From contig JAFUOZ010000112.1 of NCBI GenBank assembly GCA_017481565.1, positions 1 through 43,640 of the forward strand: a DNA stretch of 43,640 bases, read 5' to 3'. Shown piece after piece: positions 1-7,441 of this stretch; the stretch's first letter is position 1, and every line of letters begins with the position of its first letter. The position numbers and the translations under genes were made by a program. Under the pieces are notes generated by a model, which was given only the letters and a program-made list of their open reading frames with translations, was not told where the DNA came from and searched no databases. Origin of the DNA: Oscillospiraceae bacterium. GTDB lineage: Bacteria; Bacillota; Clostridia; Oscillospirales; Ruminococcaceae.

Positions 1-1
1 C

Positions 2-36
2 AAAAAAGAACCGCCCAGATATTTCAGAGCGGCTCT
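2..36 (-). terminator. Intrinsic terminator after the pilin genes
   Basis: On the minus strand a 10-bp stem (arms at 27-36 and 7-16, two G-U wobbles) with a 10-nt loop is followed directly by six T residues. It lies just past the stop of the first pilin gene and closes the pilin unit. Confidence 0.85.
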
Positions 37-72
37 CATATTAAGCTATGTAATTAATTATTCAATTAATTA

Positions 73-570
73 TTAGGTACCAGAAGCAGCCTTAGGAGTA
101 AGCTCTGTGCCCCAAGTAGCCTTGTTCTTAGCAGAAGCCTCTGTAGGATAGCTGCCGATATACTGATCATCCTTGCTCTTTGCCCACTGTGTCCACTTAG
201 GAGACTGACCCTTGAGCTCGCCGCAAGCGATACCGGAACCTGTCTTACCACCCATAAGGTTGCAGAGTGCCTTACCGAGGTCATCTGTCTTGCCGCCATC
301 ATAAGCGATTTCATCAACTGCTACAGTTGCAGAAAGGTCAGCAACATCAAACTTAGCATCCTGTACAGACTTACCGGAAACTTCGCACTTTGTGCACCAT
401 GTAGCTGTGTTTGTGTAAGCAAGCTTAGCATTGGAGTTTGCTGTGCCGTACTTGGAGTCACCTACGTAACCGATCATTGAGGGAACGAGGATAGCTGCGA
501 GTACACCGATGATTGCGATAACAACGATAAGTTCGATAAGGGTAAAGCCCTTCATTTTTGAATTTCTCAT
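73..570 (-). CDS. Type IV pilin (class III signal peptide), 165 aa
   Basis: Prepilin-type subunit, cut by prepilin peptidase and assembled into a pilus. The start at 570 is chosen because AAGGAGGA lies just upstream and gives the short leader MRNSKMKG before the cut site G|FTLIE, with the invariant Glu at +5. The upstream extension to 630 has no ribosome site. A hydrophobic helix of about 22 residues (IVVIAIIGVLAAILVP) follows, then a small globular domain with four cysteines (WCTKC, LCN, ACG), which could form two disulphides. It is the last gene before a strong terminator and follows a second pilin by 79 bp, with a weak hairpin between them. The strong ribosome site and terminal position suit a major pilin, but which of the two is major cannot be read from sequence. 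Adhesion to plant fibre is known for Ruminococcus pilins; applying it here is inference. Confidence 0.88.
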   Translation of the reverse strand: MRNSKMKGFTLIELIVVIAIIGVLAAILVPSMIGYVGDSKYGTANSNAKLAYTNTATWCTKCEVSGKSVQDAKFDVADLSATVAVDEIAYDGGKTDDLGKALCNLMGGKTGSGIACGELKGQSPKWTQWAKSKDDQYIGSYPTEASAKNKATWGTELTPKAASGT

Positions 571-609
571 GGGAAATTCCTCCTTCTTTAAAATAAAATA
601 TTTTTTTAT

Positions 610-641
610 AAAAACCGGCAATCTTTCCAAAGCCGAGTTTT
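610..641 (-). terminator. Weak hairpin with T-run between the two pilin genes
   Basis: Minus strand: arms at 632-641 and 610-619 (CGGC/GCCG core, one wobble and one mismatch) are followed by an A/T-rich tract with runs of T. It could act as a partial terminator or an mRNA processing stem setting different levels of the two pilins. Confidence 0.4.
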
Positions 642-649
642 AACGTGAA

Positions 650-1264
650 TTAATTCTGGTAAGGAATAGGATATTGTCCTACATACATACCTTCTTTTCT
701 TGCGTCAACCTCTTGTGTTGTACCTTCTGAACCGTTTCCAAAAATAGCTTTATAGAACTTTTTGGAATTGTTGACAAGCATAAGCTGTGCTTCTGCATTA
801 TCCTGATCACAATAGAGCACGTAATCAACTGTATAGGTATCTGCATCGAACTGGAACACCCAGAACCCTTTTTCTTCATCAATGGTATCACCGACATATT
901 TTCTGATACCGGGAACAATATCACTTGTTCCGTCAGCATCGGTGATCTTTGCGGGAGATGAAATACCTATTGAATTAAGCGGCACCCATGTGTCTCTGCC
1001 TTTTATGCAGACAACTGCTTTTCCGGATTCGACCCCTCCGACACTCTGATTCTTGATCTGTTTATCGGTAAGGTAATTCTGAGCCGCAGAGTAAAGCTCC
1101 TGAGCCATTGTATTAGCCGATTCGATCTTTGAATCTCTTACCATTGATACTGTACTTGGTACAGCTATTGATGTAAGAATACCGATTATTGCTATTACAA
1201 CTATCAGCTCCAGCAGAGTGAAGCCTGCAAGCTTTTTCGGTCTGCGGGGATATGAATTCTTCAT
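650..1264 (-). CDS. Second type IV pilin-like protein, 204 aa
   Basis: A prepilin with a 14-residue basic leader ending LAG|FTLLE: Gly at -1, Phe at +1 and Glu at +5 are intact. The helix IVVIAIIGILTSIAVP closely resembles that of the neighbouring pilin, but the rest of the protein is unrelated in sequence. The globular part has two cysteines (VVCIKG, LYCDQD), one candidate disulphide. The start at 1264 is set by TAGGAGGAG seven bases upstream. It is first in the two-gene pilin unit, 63 bp below a perfect consensus promoter. It may be a second major pilin or an abundant minor pilin. It belongs clearly to the type IV pilin/pseudopilin family, but its exact role is not decided by sequence. Confidence 0.86.
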   Translation of the reverse strand: MKNSYPRRPKKLAGFTLLELIVVIAIIGILTSIAVPSTVSMVRDSKIESANTMAQELYSAAQNYLTDKQIKNQSVGGVESGKAVVCIKGRDTWVPLNSIGISSPAKITDADGTSDIVPGIRKYVGDTIDEEKGFWVFQFDADTYTVDYVLYCDQDNAEAQLMLVNNSKKFYKAIFGNGSEGTTQEVDARKEGMYVGQYPIPYQN

Positions 1265-1326
1265 GTTTAACTCCTCCTAAGGAAGAACCGCTTTGTTTTT
1301 GCTGTTCTTTCCTTGACCTTGATTAT

Positions 1327-1355
1327 ATTATATACTAAGTCTTCCAAAATGTCAA
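1327..1355 (-). promoter_or_regulatory. Consensus sigma-A promoter for the pilin genes
   Basis: Minus strand: TTGACA (1350-1355), a 17-bp spacer and TATAAT (1327-1332). Both boxes match consensus exactly. Transcription would start near 1320, giving a leader of about 55 nt before the pilin start at 1264. Confidence 0.85.
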
Positions 1356-1577
1356 TAGTTTTCTGATATTTTTTTCTCTAATTTTGTGAATTTGGCATTC
1401 CTTGCTTTTTTATTCACTTTTTTATACCTTTTTCGTTATTGTGCACAATATCGTTAATAAAATAACGGTTCTAAAGCGAATAATAACCGCATTTTTAAAT
1501 TTATAAAACAAAATCCGATAAACCTTTCATGCAGCTTAAACGTTTTATTCATAAAATTGGTGTTTAAAAAAGTGAGT

Positions 1578-1672
1578 ACACATTTTTTATATATGCAATT
1601 TTTATAGTTTTTACAGGCAGAATATAAAAATGTGTGATTTTACACAGGTATAAAAAGTGCATTTTTTATACC
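1578..1672. repeat. Nested A/T-rich inverted repeats upstream of the pilin promoter
   Basis: The 1356-1705 spacer has no gene. It carries an inverted repeat of the form ACACATTTTT / AAAAATGTGT (arms at 1578-1590 and 1623-1634). It also has a perfect 10-bp inverted repeat GGTATAAAAA / TTTTTATACC (1647-1656 and 1663-1672). These lie 220-320 bp upstream of the pilin promoter. They may be binding sites for a regulator or a nucleoid protein; function is unknown. Confidence 0.5.
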
Positions 1673-1705
1673 TCTCATCTGAGCTGTCCGGAATCATATC
1701 CAAAG

Positions 1706-1754
1706 AAAAAATACCGCCGCTACGGTGAATCGCAGTTCACCGAAAACACGGCGG
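1706..1754 (-). terminator. Intrinsic terminator after pilT
   Basis: Minus strand: a two-part stem, outer CGGCGG/CCGCCG (1749-1754 and 1714-1719) and inner CGGTGAA/TTCACCG (1736-1742 and 1723-1729), followed by ATTTTTTC. It ends the pilB-pilT unit. Confidence 0.85.
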
Positions 1755-1775
1755 CACGTACTGTTTTCTTTAAGC

Positions 1776-2885
1776 TTATCTTCCGCCCTTAAGGAATCTT
1801 TCAAATTCATTAACGTCAAGAGACTTTTCTCTTGCGTGCGGCTCGTCGATAATGCCTTCCTTTACCATTCTTGCAAGCTCCTGATCGAGACATACCATTC
1901 CCACGTTACGTCCTGTCTGGATAGCGGTCTGGATAAGGTGAACCTTATTGTCACGGATCATAGCCTTGATAGAGTCGGTCGCATTGAGGATCTCAAGCGC
2001 TGCAACTCGGCCTGTGTTATCGGCCTTGGGGATAAGGGTCTGGGCGATGATACCTACGAGAACTGTCGCAAGCTGTGTTCTGATCTGACCCTGCTGGTGA
2101 GCGGGGAATACGTCGATGATACGGTTGATAGTATCGGACGCAGATGTTGTATGAAGTGTGGACATAACCAGGTGACCTGTTTCGGCAGCGGTTACGGCAG
2201 CATTGATAGTTTCGTAGTCACGCATTTCTCCTACCAGGATTACATCGGGGTCCTCACGGAGTGCGGCACGGAGCGAAAGTGCGAAGGTTTCAACGTCGTC
2301 GCCGACCTCTCTCTGATTGACCATGCATCTCTTATGCTCGTGAACGTACTCGATAGGGTCCTCAATGGTGATGATATGTGCGCTCTTGTTTACATTTACG
2401 TAATCGATCATTGCGGCAAGTGTTGTTGACTTACCGGAACCTGTAGGTCCTGTTACAAGGATAAGTCCTCTGGGACGAAGGGACATATCACCGATGATCT
2501 GAGGAAGATCAAGATCCTCAAGTGTGGGGATATCATTTCTCAGAAGACGGATAGCGATAGCTGTATCGCCTCTCTGGTGATAGATATTAACTCTGTGACG
2601 GTAACCTCTTCTTGTGATATATGAGAAGTCGGTATCAATTCTGTTCTTGATGTTTTCAAGGTTTCTTCCGCCTGTCATCTGCTCAACGATCTTCATGATA
2701 GCTCCCTCTGTCATTTCAGGGTAGGAGCTTAATTTTCTTAAGGAACCGTGAAGTCTTACAACAGGTGAGATCTTTGTTGTGAAGTGAACGTCGGAGCAGC
2801 CGAGTACACGGGCTTCATCAAGTATTTTGTCAATGTTGATGACTATTCTGTCGGCGCCGGGCTTTTTTTCGATATCGATATCCAT
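1776..2885 (-). CDS. pilT: PilT, twitching-motility retraction ATPase, 369 aa
   Basis: Hexameric cytoplasmic ATPase that depolymerises the pilus. After the N-terminal PAS-like region (SDVHFTT, then SPVVRLHG) come Walker A GPTGSGKST, the Asp box (ITIEDPIEY), Walker B (DPDVILVGEMRD) and the His box (STLHTTSASDTINRI). The C-terminal helix has AMIRDNKVHLIQTAI, matching the PilT AIRNLIRE-type region needed for retraction. The nominal ATG at 2894 sits one base from the GGAGG box, too close to be used. The ATG at 2885, ten bases away, is therefore preferred and gives MDIDIEKK. It follows pilB by 91 bp and ends at a strong terminator. A retraction motor implies dynamic pili, suited to twitching, DNA uptake or pulling on a surface. 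Confidence 0.93.
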   Translation of the reverse strand: MDIDIEKKPGADRIVINIDKILDEARVLGCSDVHFTTKISPVVRLHGSLRKLSSYPEMTEGAIMKIVEQMTGGRNLENIKNRIDTDFSYITRRGYRHRVNIYHQRGDTAIAIRLLRNDIPTLEDLDLPQIIGDMSLRPRGLILVTGPTGSGKSTTLAAMIDYVNVNKSAHIITIEDPIEYVHEHKRCMVNQREVGDDVETFALSLRAALREDPDVILVGEMRDYETINAAVTAAETGHLVMSTLHTTSASDTINRIIDVFPAHQQGQIRTQLATVLVGIIAQTLIPKADNTGRVAALEILNATDSIKAMIRDNKVHLIQTAIQTGRNVGMVCLDQELARMVKEGIIDEPHAREKSLDVNEFERFLKGGR

Positions 2886-2976
2886 GATAATCATACCTCC
2901 GATAATATATTTATAGAGTATTTCCTCTGCTTATACCATATGAATGATATAAGCAAAGAAATTAATATTACATTTT

Positions 2977-4650
2977 TTAAACAGCGTAGGTTACACGAAC
3001 CAGCTCGTCCATTGTGGTAATGCCTTCCTGTACAAGCTCGGATACGTTGTCTCTCAGGAGCTTTGTACCCTGTGACTTTGCAAGCTCGGCAATTTCTACG
3101 GTCTTACCGTCGTTTGCGATAAGCGCAGCCATTTCGGGTGTACATACAAGCAGCTCATGAATAGCGGTACGTCCTGTATAACCTGTGTTGTTGCACTTGG
3201 GGCAGCCGCAGGCATCAAATACTGTAACCGATTCTTCAATGCTCATAAGTGCATTTTCTTCCTCTGTGGAATATCTGGGAGTCTTACACTCACCGCAAAG
3301 CTTCTTTACAAGTCGCTGTGCGCATATTCCGATAAGCGATGATGCAACCATGTAAGGCGCAACGCCCATATCTACCAGACGGGTGATCGTGGAAGCAGCG
3401 TCATTTGTATGAAGTGTTGAAAGAACCATATGACCTGTGATAGCGGCTCTGATAGCGATATCCGCTGTCTCCTGGTCACGCATCTCACCGATCATGATGA
3501 TATCGGGGTCCTGACGGAGAATAGAACGAAGCGCAGCAGCGAAGGTCATACCTGCCTTGGCGTTGATCTGACACTGGTTGATACCGTCGATCTTCTTCTC
3601 GACAGGGTCCTCAACGGTGATAACATTTACGTTAGGCTTTGCAAGCTCACCGAGAGCCGCATAAAGAGTTGTTGTTTTACCTGAACCGGTAGGTCCTGTT
3701 ACAAGGAACACACCCTGAGGTACTTTTAAGCAGCGGGAGAATACGTCATAGTTGTAAGGATTCATACCAAGGTCGGTGATCTTTCTTACGCCAACGTCAC
3801 CCGTTGCAAGAATACGGATAACGCACTTTTCGCCGCATACAACAGGAAGGTTAGATACACGGACGTCAAGAGTGGTTCCGTCAACGACCTGTGTGAAACG
3901 GCCGTCCTGCGGGATTCTCTTCTCGGCGATGTTCATGCCTGAGATGATCTTGATACGTGTGATAAGTGAATTATGTACAACGTTTGAAACGTTCATAAGC
4001 TCGATAAGCTCGCCGTTTACTCTGATACGTATTCTTGTATAGGTCTTGAAGGGCTCGATATGAATATCGGTTGCGTCTGCACGGAAGGAGTTTTCAACGA
4101 TAGTTGTACAAAGCTTTACGATAGGCGCATCGTTGATACGTTCCTGATCCTCTTCCTCCTCCTGACCGAACTGGCTCTCAACGCTGTCGATAACGTTGCC
4201 TACGTTCTGCATGGAGTAATGCTTACCGATAGCCTTGACGATAGCTTGCTTTGTTGCAAGCACAGGCACAACGTCCATACCTGTTGTAACCTTGATATCC
4301 TCAAAGATATAGAAGTTTACAGGGTCATTTGTAGCAACTGTAAGTCTTTTACCTGTTACCTTGATAGCAATGATATTATGCTTCTTAGCCAGTGCCTCAG
4401 GGATCTTGTTTACAGCGTCCAGATCGATAACGGTATTGGGGTCGTTGAGATCGATAAAGGGTACATTAAGCTTTCTTGCCAGTACCATACCGAACTGTAC
4501 ATCTGTTACATAGCCAAGCTCGATTACATAGTCACCGAAGAATTTTCCGGGGACATTTTCATTTTTCTTGGCATCAAGGACATTCTGGAGCTGTTCCTCT
4601 GTGATAATGCCCTCATTGACCATATACTGGCCTACAGGAATATTTTTCAT
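2977..4650 (-). CDS. pilB: PilB/GspE-type pilus extension ATPase, 557 aa
   Basis: Assembly ATPase that powers pilin polymerisation at the inner membrane platform. Residues 1 to about 150 form the N-terminal GspE-N/MshEN-like domain (VGQYMVNEGIITEEQL, then a second FGDYVIELGYVT repeat). The ATPase core follows with Walker A GPTGSGKTTT, Walker B DPDIIMIGEMRD and the His box STLHTNDAASTITRL. A zinc-binding tetracysteine is present (LCGEC, then CGCPKC), followed by GYTGRTAIHELL; this zinc module separates PilB/GspE from PilT. The start is supported by AGGAG six bases upstream. Some MshEN domains bind cyclic di-GMP, but the usual leading Arg (RLGE) is Pro-Val-Gly here, so binding is uncertain. It is transcribed with pilT and is divergent from pilD. 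Confidence 0.94.
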   Translation of the reverse strand: MKNIPVGQYMVNEGIITEEQLQNVLDAKKNENVPGKFFGDYVIELGYVTDVQFGMVLARKLNVPFIDLNDPNTVIDLDAVNKIPEALAKKHNIIAIKVTGKRLTVATNDPVNFYIFEDIKVTTGMDVVPVLATKQAIVKAIGKHYSMQNVGNVIDSVESQFGQEEEEDQERINDAPIVKLCTTIVENSFRADATDIHIEPFKTYTRIRIRVNGELIELMNVSNVVHNSLITRIKIISGMNIAEKRIPQDGRFTQVVDGTTLDVRVSNLPVVCGEKCVIRILATGDVGVRKITDLGMNPYNYDVFSRCLKVPQGVFLVTGPTGSGKTTTLYAALGELAKPNVNVITVEDPVEKKIDGINQCQINAKAGMTFAAALRSILRQDPDIIMIGEMRDQETADIAIRAAITGHMVLSTLHTNDAASTITRLVDMGVAPYMVASSLIGICAQRLVKKLCGECKTPRYSTEEENALMSIEESVTVFDACGCPKCNNTGYTGRTAIHELLVCTPEMAALIANDGKTVEIAELAKSQGTKLLRDNVSELVQEGITTMDELVRVTYAV

Positions 4651-4777
4651 TGTATGCTCCTATCTCCGCAGAATAATATTTTATATTTTATGCATCTGAG
4701 CATAACGGCGCCTGCTGCGGAAGACAGCCGATTGAACGATCTGAAAAGACCGCAATTACCTTATTGTGTCATTTTTA

Positions 4778-4797
4778 ACATTTTTAAATAAAAATGT
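4778..4797. promoter_or_regulatory. Palindrome in the pilB-pilD divergent spacer
   Basis: A perfect inverted repeat ACATTTTT-AAAT-AAAAATGT lies between the divergent pilB and pilD starts. Its core resembles the inverted repeat upstream of the pilins (1578-1634). It is a candidate operator; no regulator is encoded nearby. Confidence 0.4.
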
Positions 4798-4806
4798 AAA
4801 AATAAC

Positions 4807-4835
4807 TTGAAAAAAACAGAATTATATGTTACTAT
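4807..4835 (+). promoter_or_regulatory. Promoter of pilD
   Basis: TTGAAA (4807-4812), a 17-bp spacer and TACTAT (4830-4835). The start of transcription would be near 4842, about 33 nt before the ATG, with AAAGGA as ribosome site. The -10 match is moderate. Confidence 0.5.
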
Positions 4836-4874
4836 TATAAATGTAACTTTATTATATATGAAAGGACTGACCCT

Positions 4875-5867
4875 ATGAACATTGAAACCATTGAACTGAT
4901 TTTCAACATCATGGTCTATGTGTTCGTCTTTCTGTTCGGCATTACGATCGGCAGCTTTCTCAATGTCTGCATTTATCGTCTGCCTAAGGGCGAATCATTG
5001 ACCGCAAACAACTCACATTGTATGACCTGCGGAACTGAGATCAAGCGATATGACCTTATCCCTGTTTTAAGCTGGCTCATACTCAGAGGAAAATGCCGTG
5101 CGTGCGGTGCCAAGATCACTCCCCGTTATATGCTTATCGAAGCCCTTACGGGAATACTTTTCGTCCTCTGTTATTTCTTCTATCCCTATACTTCAAACGG
5201 GATATACTTTGCAATGCTTGCGCTTTTCATCAGCGGACTTATTGTTCTTGCCTTTCAGGATCTGGATACTCAGGAAATGTGTGTATCCGTTCTGATTTAT
5301 ACGGGATTGATCGCGGCTGCAACTCATGTACTTACTTTATTTGATTCAAGCACAGGCGATCCTCTTCTTACAATGCCTGCCGATTTAAAAAGCTGTCTTA
5401 TCGGAATGGTTTCGGTAAGCGGCGCGCTTCTTCTGATAGGCTTTGTGATAACTCCTCTTATTTACAGCGGATTTATCAGTCAGGATCACAAGGACTTAAG
5501 ACGTCTTACAAGAGCTTACAAGGCTGCCGACGATGAAAAAACACGCCGCAAGCTTGACAAGAAGATAACCGCTGTTAAGAAGGCCATCCGCGAAAACGGT
5601 CCTGTTTTCGGTTTCGGAATGGGCGATATCGTAGTCATGGCGGCAGGCGGTCTGATGCTGGGCTGGAAAGCCACTGTTACAGCTGTGGTATTCGCTATAA
5701 TCACAGGTGCGGTTTTCGGTATCATCAAGAGAGCCGTTACCGATGATGAGGATGCTTCAAATGCATTTGCATTCGGTCCGTTCCTTATTTTAGGACTTGT
5801 TATCGGTGCCTACACAGGCGGAAGTATTGTTGATTCCTACCTGAATTATATGTTCGGCGGAATGTAA
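4875..5867 (+). CDS. pilD: PilD, prepilin peptidase (A24 family), 330 aa
   Basis: Polytopic aspartyl protease that removes prepilin leaders and, in most homologues, N-methylates the new N-terminus. The N-terminal domain GITIGSFLNVCIYRLP and two zinc-type CxxC pairs (C49/C52 and C74/C77) identify the bifunctional form. The catalytic aspartates are D129 in QDLDTQE and D251 in the GxGD motif GMGD. About 40 mostly charged residues (roughly 203-242, rich in Lys, Arg, Asp) separate the preceding membrane segment from the GxGD helix; such a long loop is unusual. It is the only pilus gene on the plus strand and a single-gene unit closed by its own terminator. All five prepilins of the locus are probable substrates. 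Confidence 0.94.
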   Translation: MNIETIELIFNIMVYVFVFLFGITIGSFLNVCIYRLPKGESLTANNSHCMTCGTEIKRYDLIPVLSWLILRGKCRACGAKITPRYMLIEALTGILFVLCYFFYPYTSNGIYFAMLALFISGLIVLAFQDLDTQEMCVSVLIYTGLIAAATHVLTLFDSSTGDPLLTMPADLKSCLIGMVSVSGALLLIGFVITPLIYSGFISQDHKDLRRLTRAYKAADDEKTRRKLDKKITAVKKAIRENGPVFGFGMGDIVVMAAGGLMLGWKATVTAVVFAIITGAVFGIIKRAVTDDEDASNAFAFGPFLILGLVIGAYTGGSIVDSYLNYMFGGM

Positions 5868-5872
5868 TATCT

Positions 5873-5908
5873 ATACGGTGTATGCTGAGGCATATGCCGT
5901 ATTTTTTA
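5873..5908 (+). terminator. Intrinsic terminator after pilD
   Basis: A near-perfect 13-bp stem (ATACGG...CCGTAT outer, TATGC/GCATA inner) with a TGAG loop, followed by TTTTTT. Confidence 0.9.
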
Positions 5909-5959
5909 TCCTCAACGGAGGAAATTGGAGCCGGAATATCCGACATATATAAAAAATTC

Positions 5960-6009
5960 AAAAATAAAATCAGAAAATTCAAGGCGTGTCGTGCAATGCG
6001 GCACGCCTT
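5960..6009 (-). terminator. Hairpin ending the pilC-to-pilW operon
   Basis: Minus strand: arms AAGGCGTG/CACGCCTT (6002-6009 and 5981-5988), extended by two further pairs. The T-rich tract begins only a few bases after the stem and is broken up, so this is a weaker intrinsic terminator than its neighbours. Confidence 0.6.
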
Positions 6010-6042
6010 GATTCTGTTTTCCGATTCAGCTCTTAAGGAAGA

Positions 6043-6930
6043 TCATCTCTGATCCTCTTCGGGAACTGTATACACGATATATGTGTTTGTTGTTGCGTTT
6101 GTGATCGAACCTGTGGGAGAAATACTTCCTGCAGGAGACTTTGCAACTACTGTATAGTAGGTCACACCGCTGAGCATATTGGGTGTACGGTTTGCCTGTG
6201 ATGTTGTAACTACTACTGCATCATCCTTGACTGTAAGTGATGAACCGCCTATATCATAGCCGCTTTCAACTACATTGCCTGTATTTCTCAGAGCATTCTG
6301 TACAGTAAAGGTAATGCCGCCTGCGTAGGTACCGCCGGGATATGTTCTGTCATAATCGATAAAGATCGAATAATCAGAAGCGCCGTAATATCCGCCGCCA
6401 AGAGCCATATAGGTATAACCTGTATTACTCTGTGTACGCTGACCTATACCGTTCATGAAATGCTTCCATGTATCGATATATTTGCCTGATGCATCCTTTT
6501 CAAGATAGTTTGTGATAATTCTGCCCTGATATCCGTTGGCAACAGAGCCTGCACCTAAGTACTTGCCGTTTTCATCGTAGCTTGCGCCGCGATTGATAAC
6601 TATAACGCGGATGTTTCCTTTTTCATCTGCTTCAAGCTCATAATTGGTGCTGAAATCATCTACAGCCTGTTCAACAGAGCCTACTATCTTGCCCTGACTT
6701 CCCTTTGCACCGGAATCATAGATTATCATATGCTCGGCATATCTTGTGCTTTCACAGAGATATTCGATAATTCCGTTCTGCGCTGTACGCTGCTGCTCAT
6801 AAAGTGTTGAGTCAACATAGGTCTGACGCAGAGGCTTGAAGAAATTCATAAGTCCCGACATGATAATGCCGAAGATAACAATTACAACAAGAAGCTCAAT
6901 AAGGGTAAACGCTTTAAATTTCTTATTCAT
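6043..6930 (-). CDS. PilW-like minor pilin, 295 aa
   Basis: Prepilin-like protein with the short leader MNKKFKA, then FTLIELLVVIVIFGIIMSGLMNFF. The residue before the expected cut is Ala rather than the usual Gly; known peptidases tolerate this in some cases, so processing may be slow or altered. Glu at +5 is present. The mature domain of about 290 residues, with an early helix (DSTLYEQQRTAQNGIIEYLCEST), is the size expected of PilW/GspJ-type minor pilins that prime pilus assembly. The start at 6930 has AGGGGGAAG upstream. It is the last gene of the assembly operon, 12 bp after the PilV-like gene. The assignment as PilW-like rests on N-terminus, size and position, not on a recognised C-terminal family. 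Confidence 0.8.
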   Translation of the reverse strand: MNKKFKAFTLIELLVVIVIFGIIMSGLMNFFKPLRQTYVDSTLYEQQRTAQNGIIEYLCESTRYAEHMIIYDSGAKGSQGKIVGSVEQAVDDFSTNYELEADEKGNIRVIVINRGASYDENGKYLGAGSVANGYQGRIITNYLEKDASGKYIDTWKHFMNGIGQRTQSNTGYTYMALGGGYYGASDYSIFIDYDRTYPGGTYAGGITFTVQNALRNTGNVVESGYDIGGSSLTVKDDAVVVTTSQANRTPNMLSGVTYYTVVAKSPAGSISPTGSITNATTNTYIVYTVPEEDQR

Positions 6931-6942
6931 AGCACTTCCCCC

Positions 6943-7425
6943 TTATTTATTCTTGTACTCGGCAGGACGGAGGAACATATATCTGATCGTGCTGTCCTTG
7001 CCGCCGGCAATCGCTGTGTCATTGCTCTTATAGATAACAACATCAATGTTAATATCAGCTGAGATCTTTGTGAACTTTGCCTTTGTATCACCCTTGGTTG
7101 CTTCAAATTCAACCTCACAGTTGGAAACGTTCTGCTTGATGCTGCCTACTCCTATTTCAGACTGAACCTTTTTATAGGCTTCATTTGTTGAATCTACGCT
7201 ATAGTTTGTAAGCATTACAACATCAACATCGCCTGTTTTTGCTATGATCTCATTTTCAGCCTGTACCATCTGGCTGCTGAGAGTTTCATTAAGCTTTGCG
7301 TTATTCTTATTGATAAGGGCAATAGATGAATAGATCTGTGCCATCATCAGTGACGCAATGCCGATGATCGCAAGAGCAACGATACACTCGATAAGAGTAA
7401 AACCTTTAAGCTTATTCTTTTTCAT
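6943..7425 (-). CDS. PilV/GspI-like minor pilin, 160 aa
   Basis: The start at 7425 follows AGGAGGG by ten bases and gives MKKNKLKG|FTLIECIVALAIIG, a proper prepilin cut with Glu at +5. The reading frame extends to 7566, but that part overlaps the upstream gene and has no ribosome site. The mature protein of about 150 residues matches the size of PilV/GspI minor pilins, which form the initiating tip complex together with PilW- and PilX-like partners. It begins 16 bp after the stop of the PilX-like gene and ends 12 bp before the PilW-like gene, consistent with one co-translated minor pilin set. Confidence 0.82.
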   Translation of the reverse strand: MKKNKLKGFTLIECIVALAIIGIASLMMAQIYSSIALINKNNAKLNETLSSQMVQAENEIIAKTGDVDVVMLTNYSVDSTNEAYKKVQSEIGVGSIKQNVSNCEVEFEATKGDTKAKFTKISADINIDVVIYKSNDTAIAGGKDSTIRYMFLRPAEYKNK

Positions 7426-7441
7426 AATGTCATCGCCCTCC

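Noticed and set aside
1725..2429. A 234-codon open frame on the plus strand opposite pilT (and many similar ones opposite pilB, PFOR, the PBP gene and murE-murF)
   Set aside because: Antisense shadows of strongly coding genes: no ribosome site, no recognisable protein and composition explained by the real gene.
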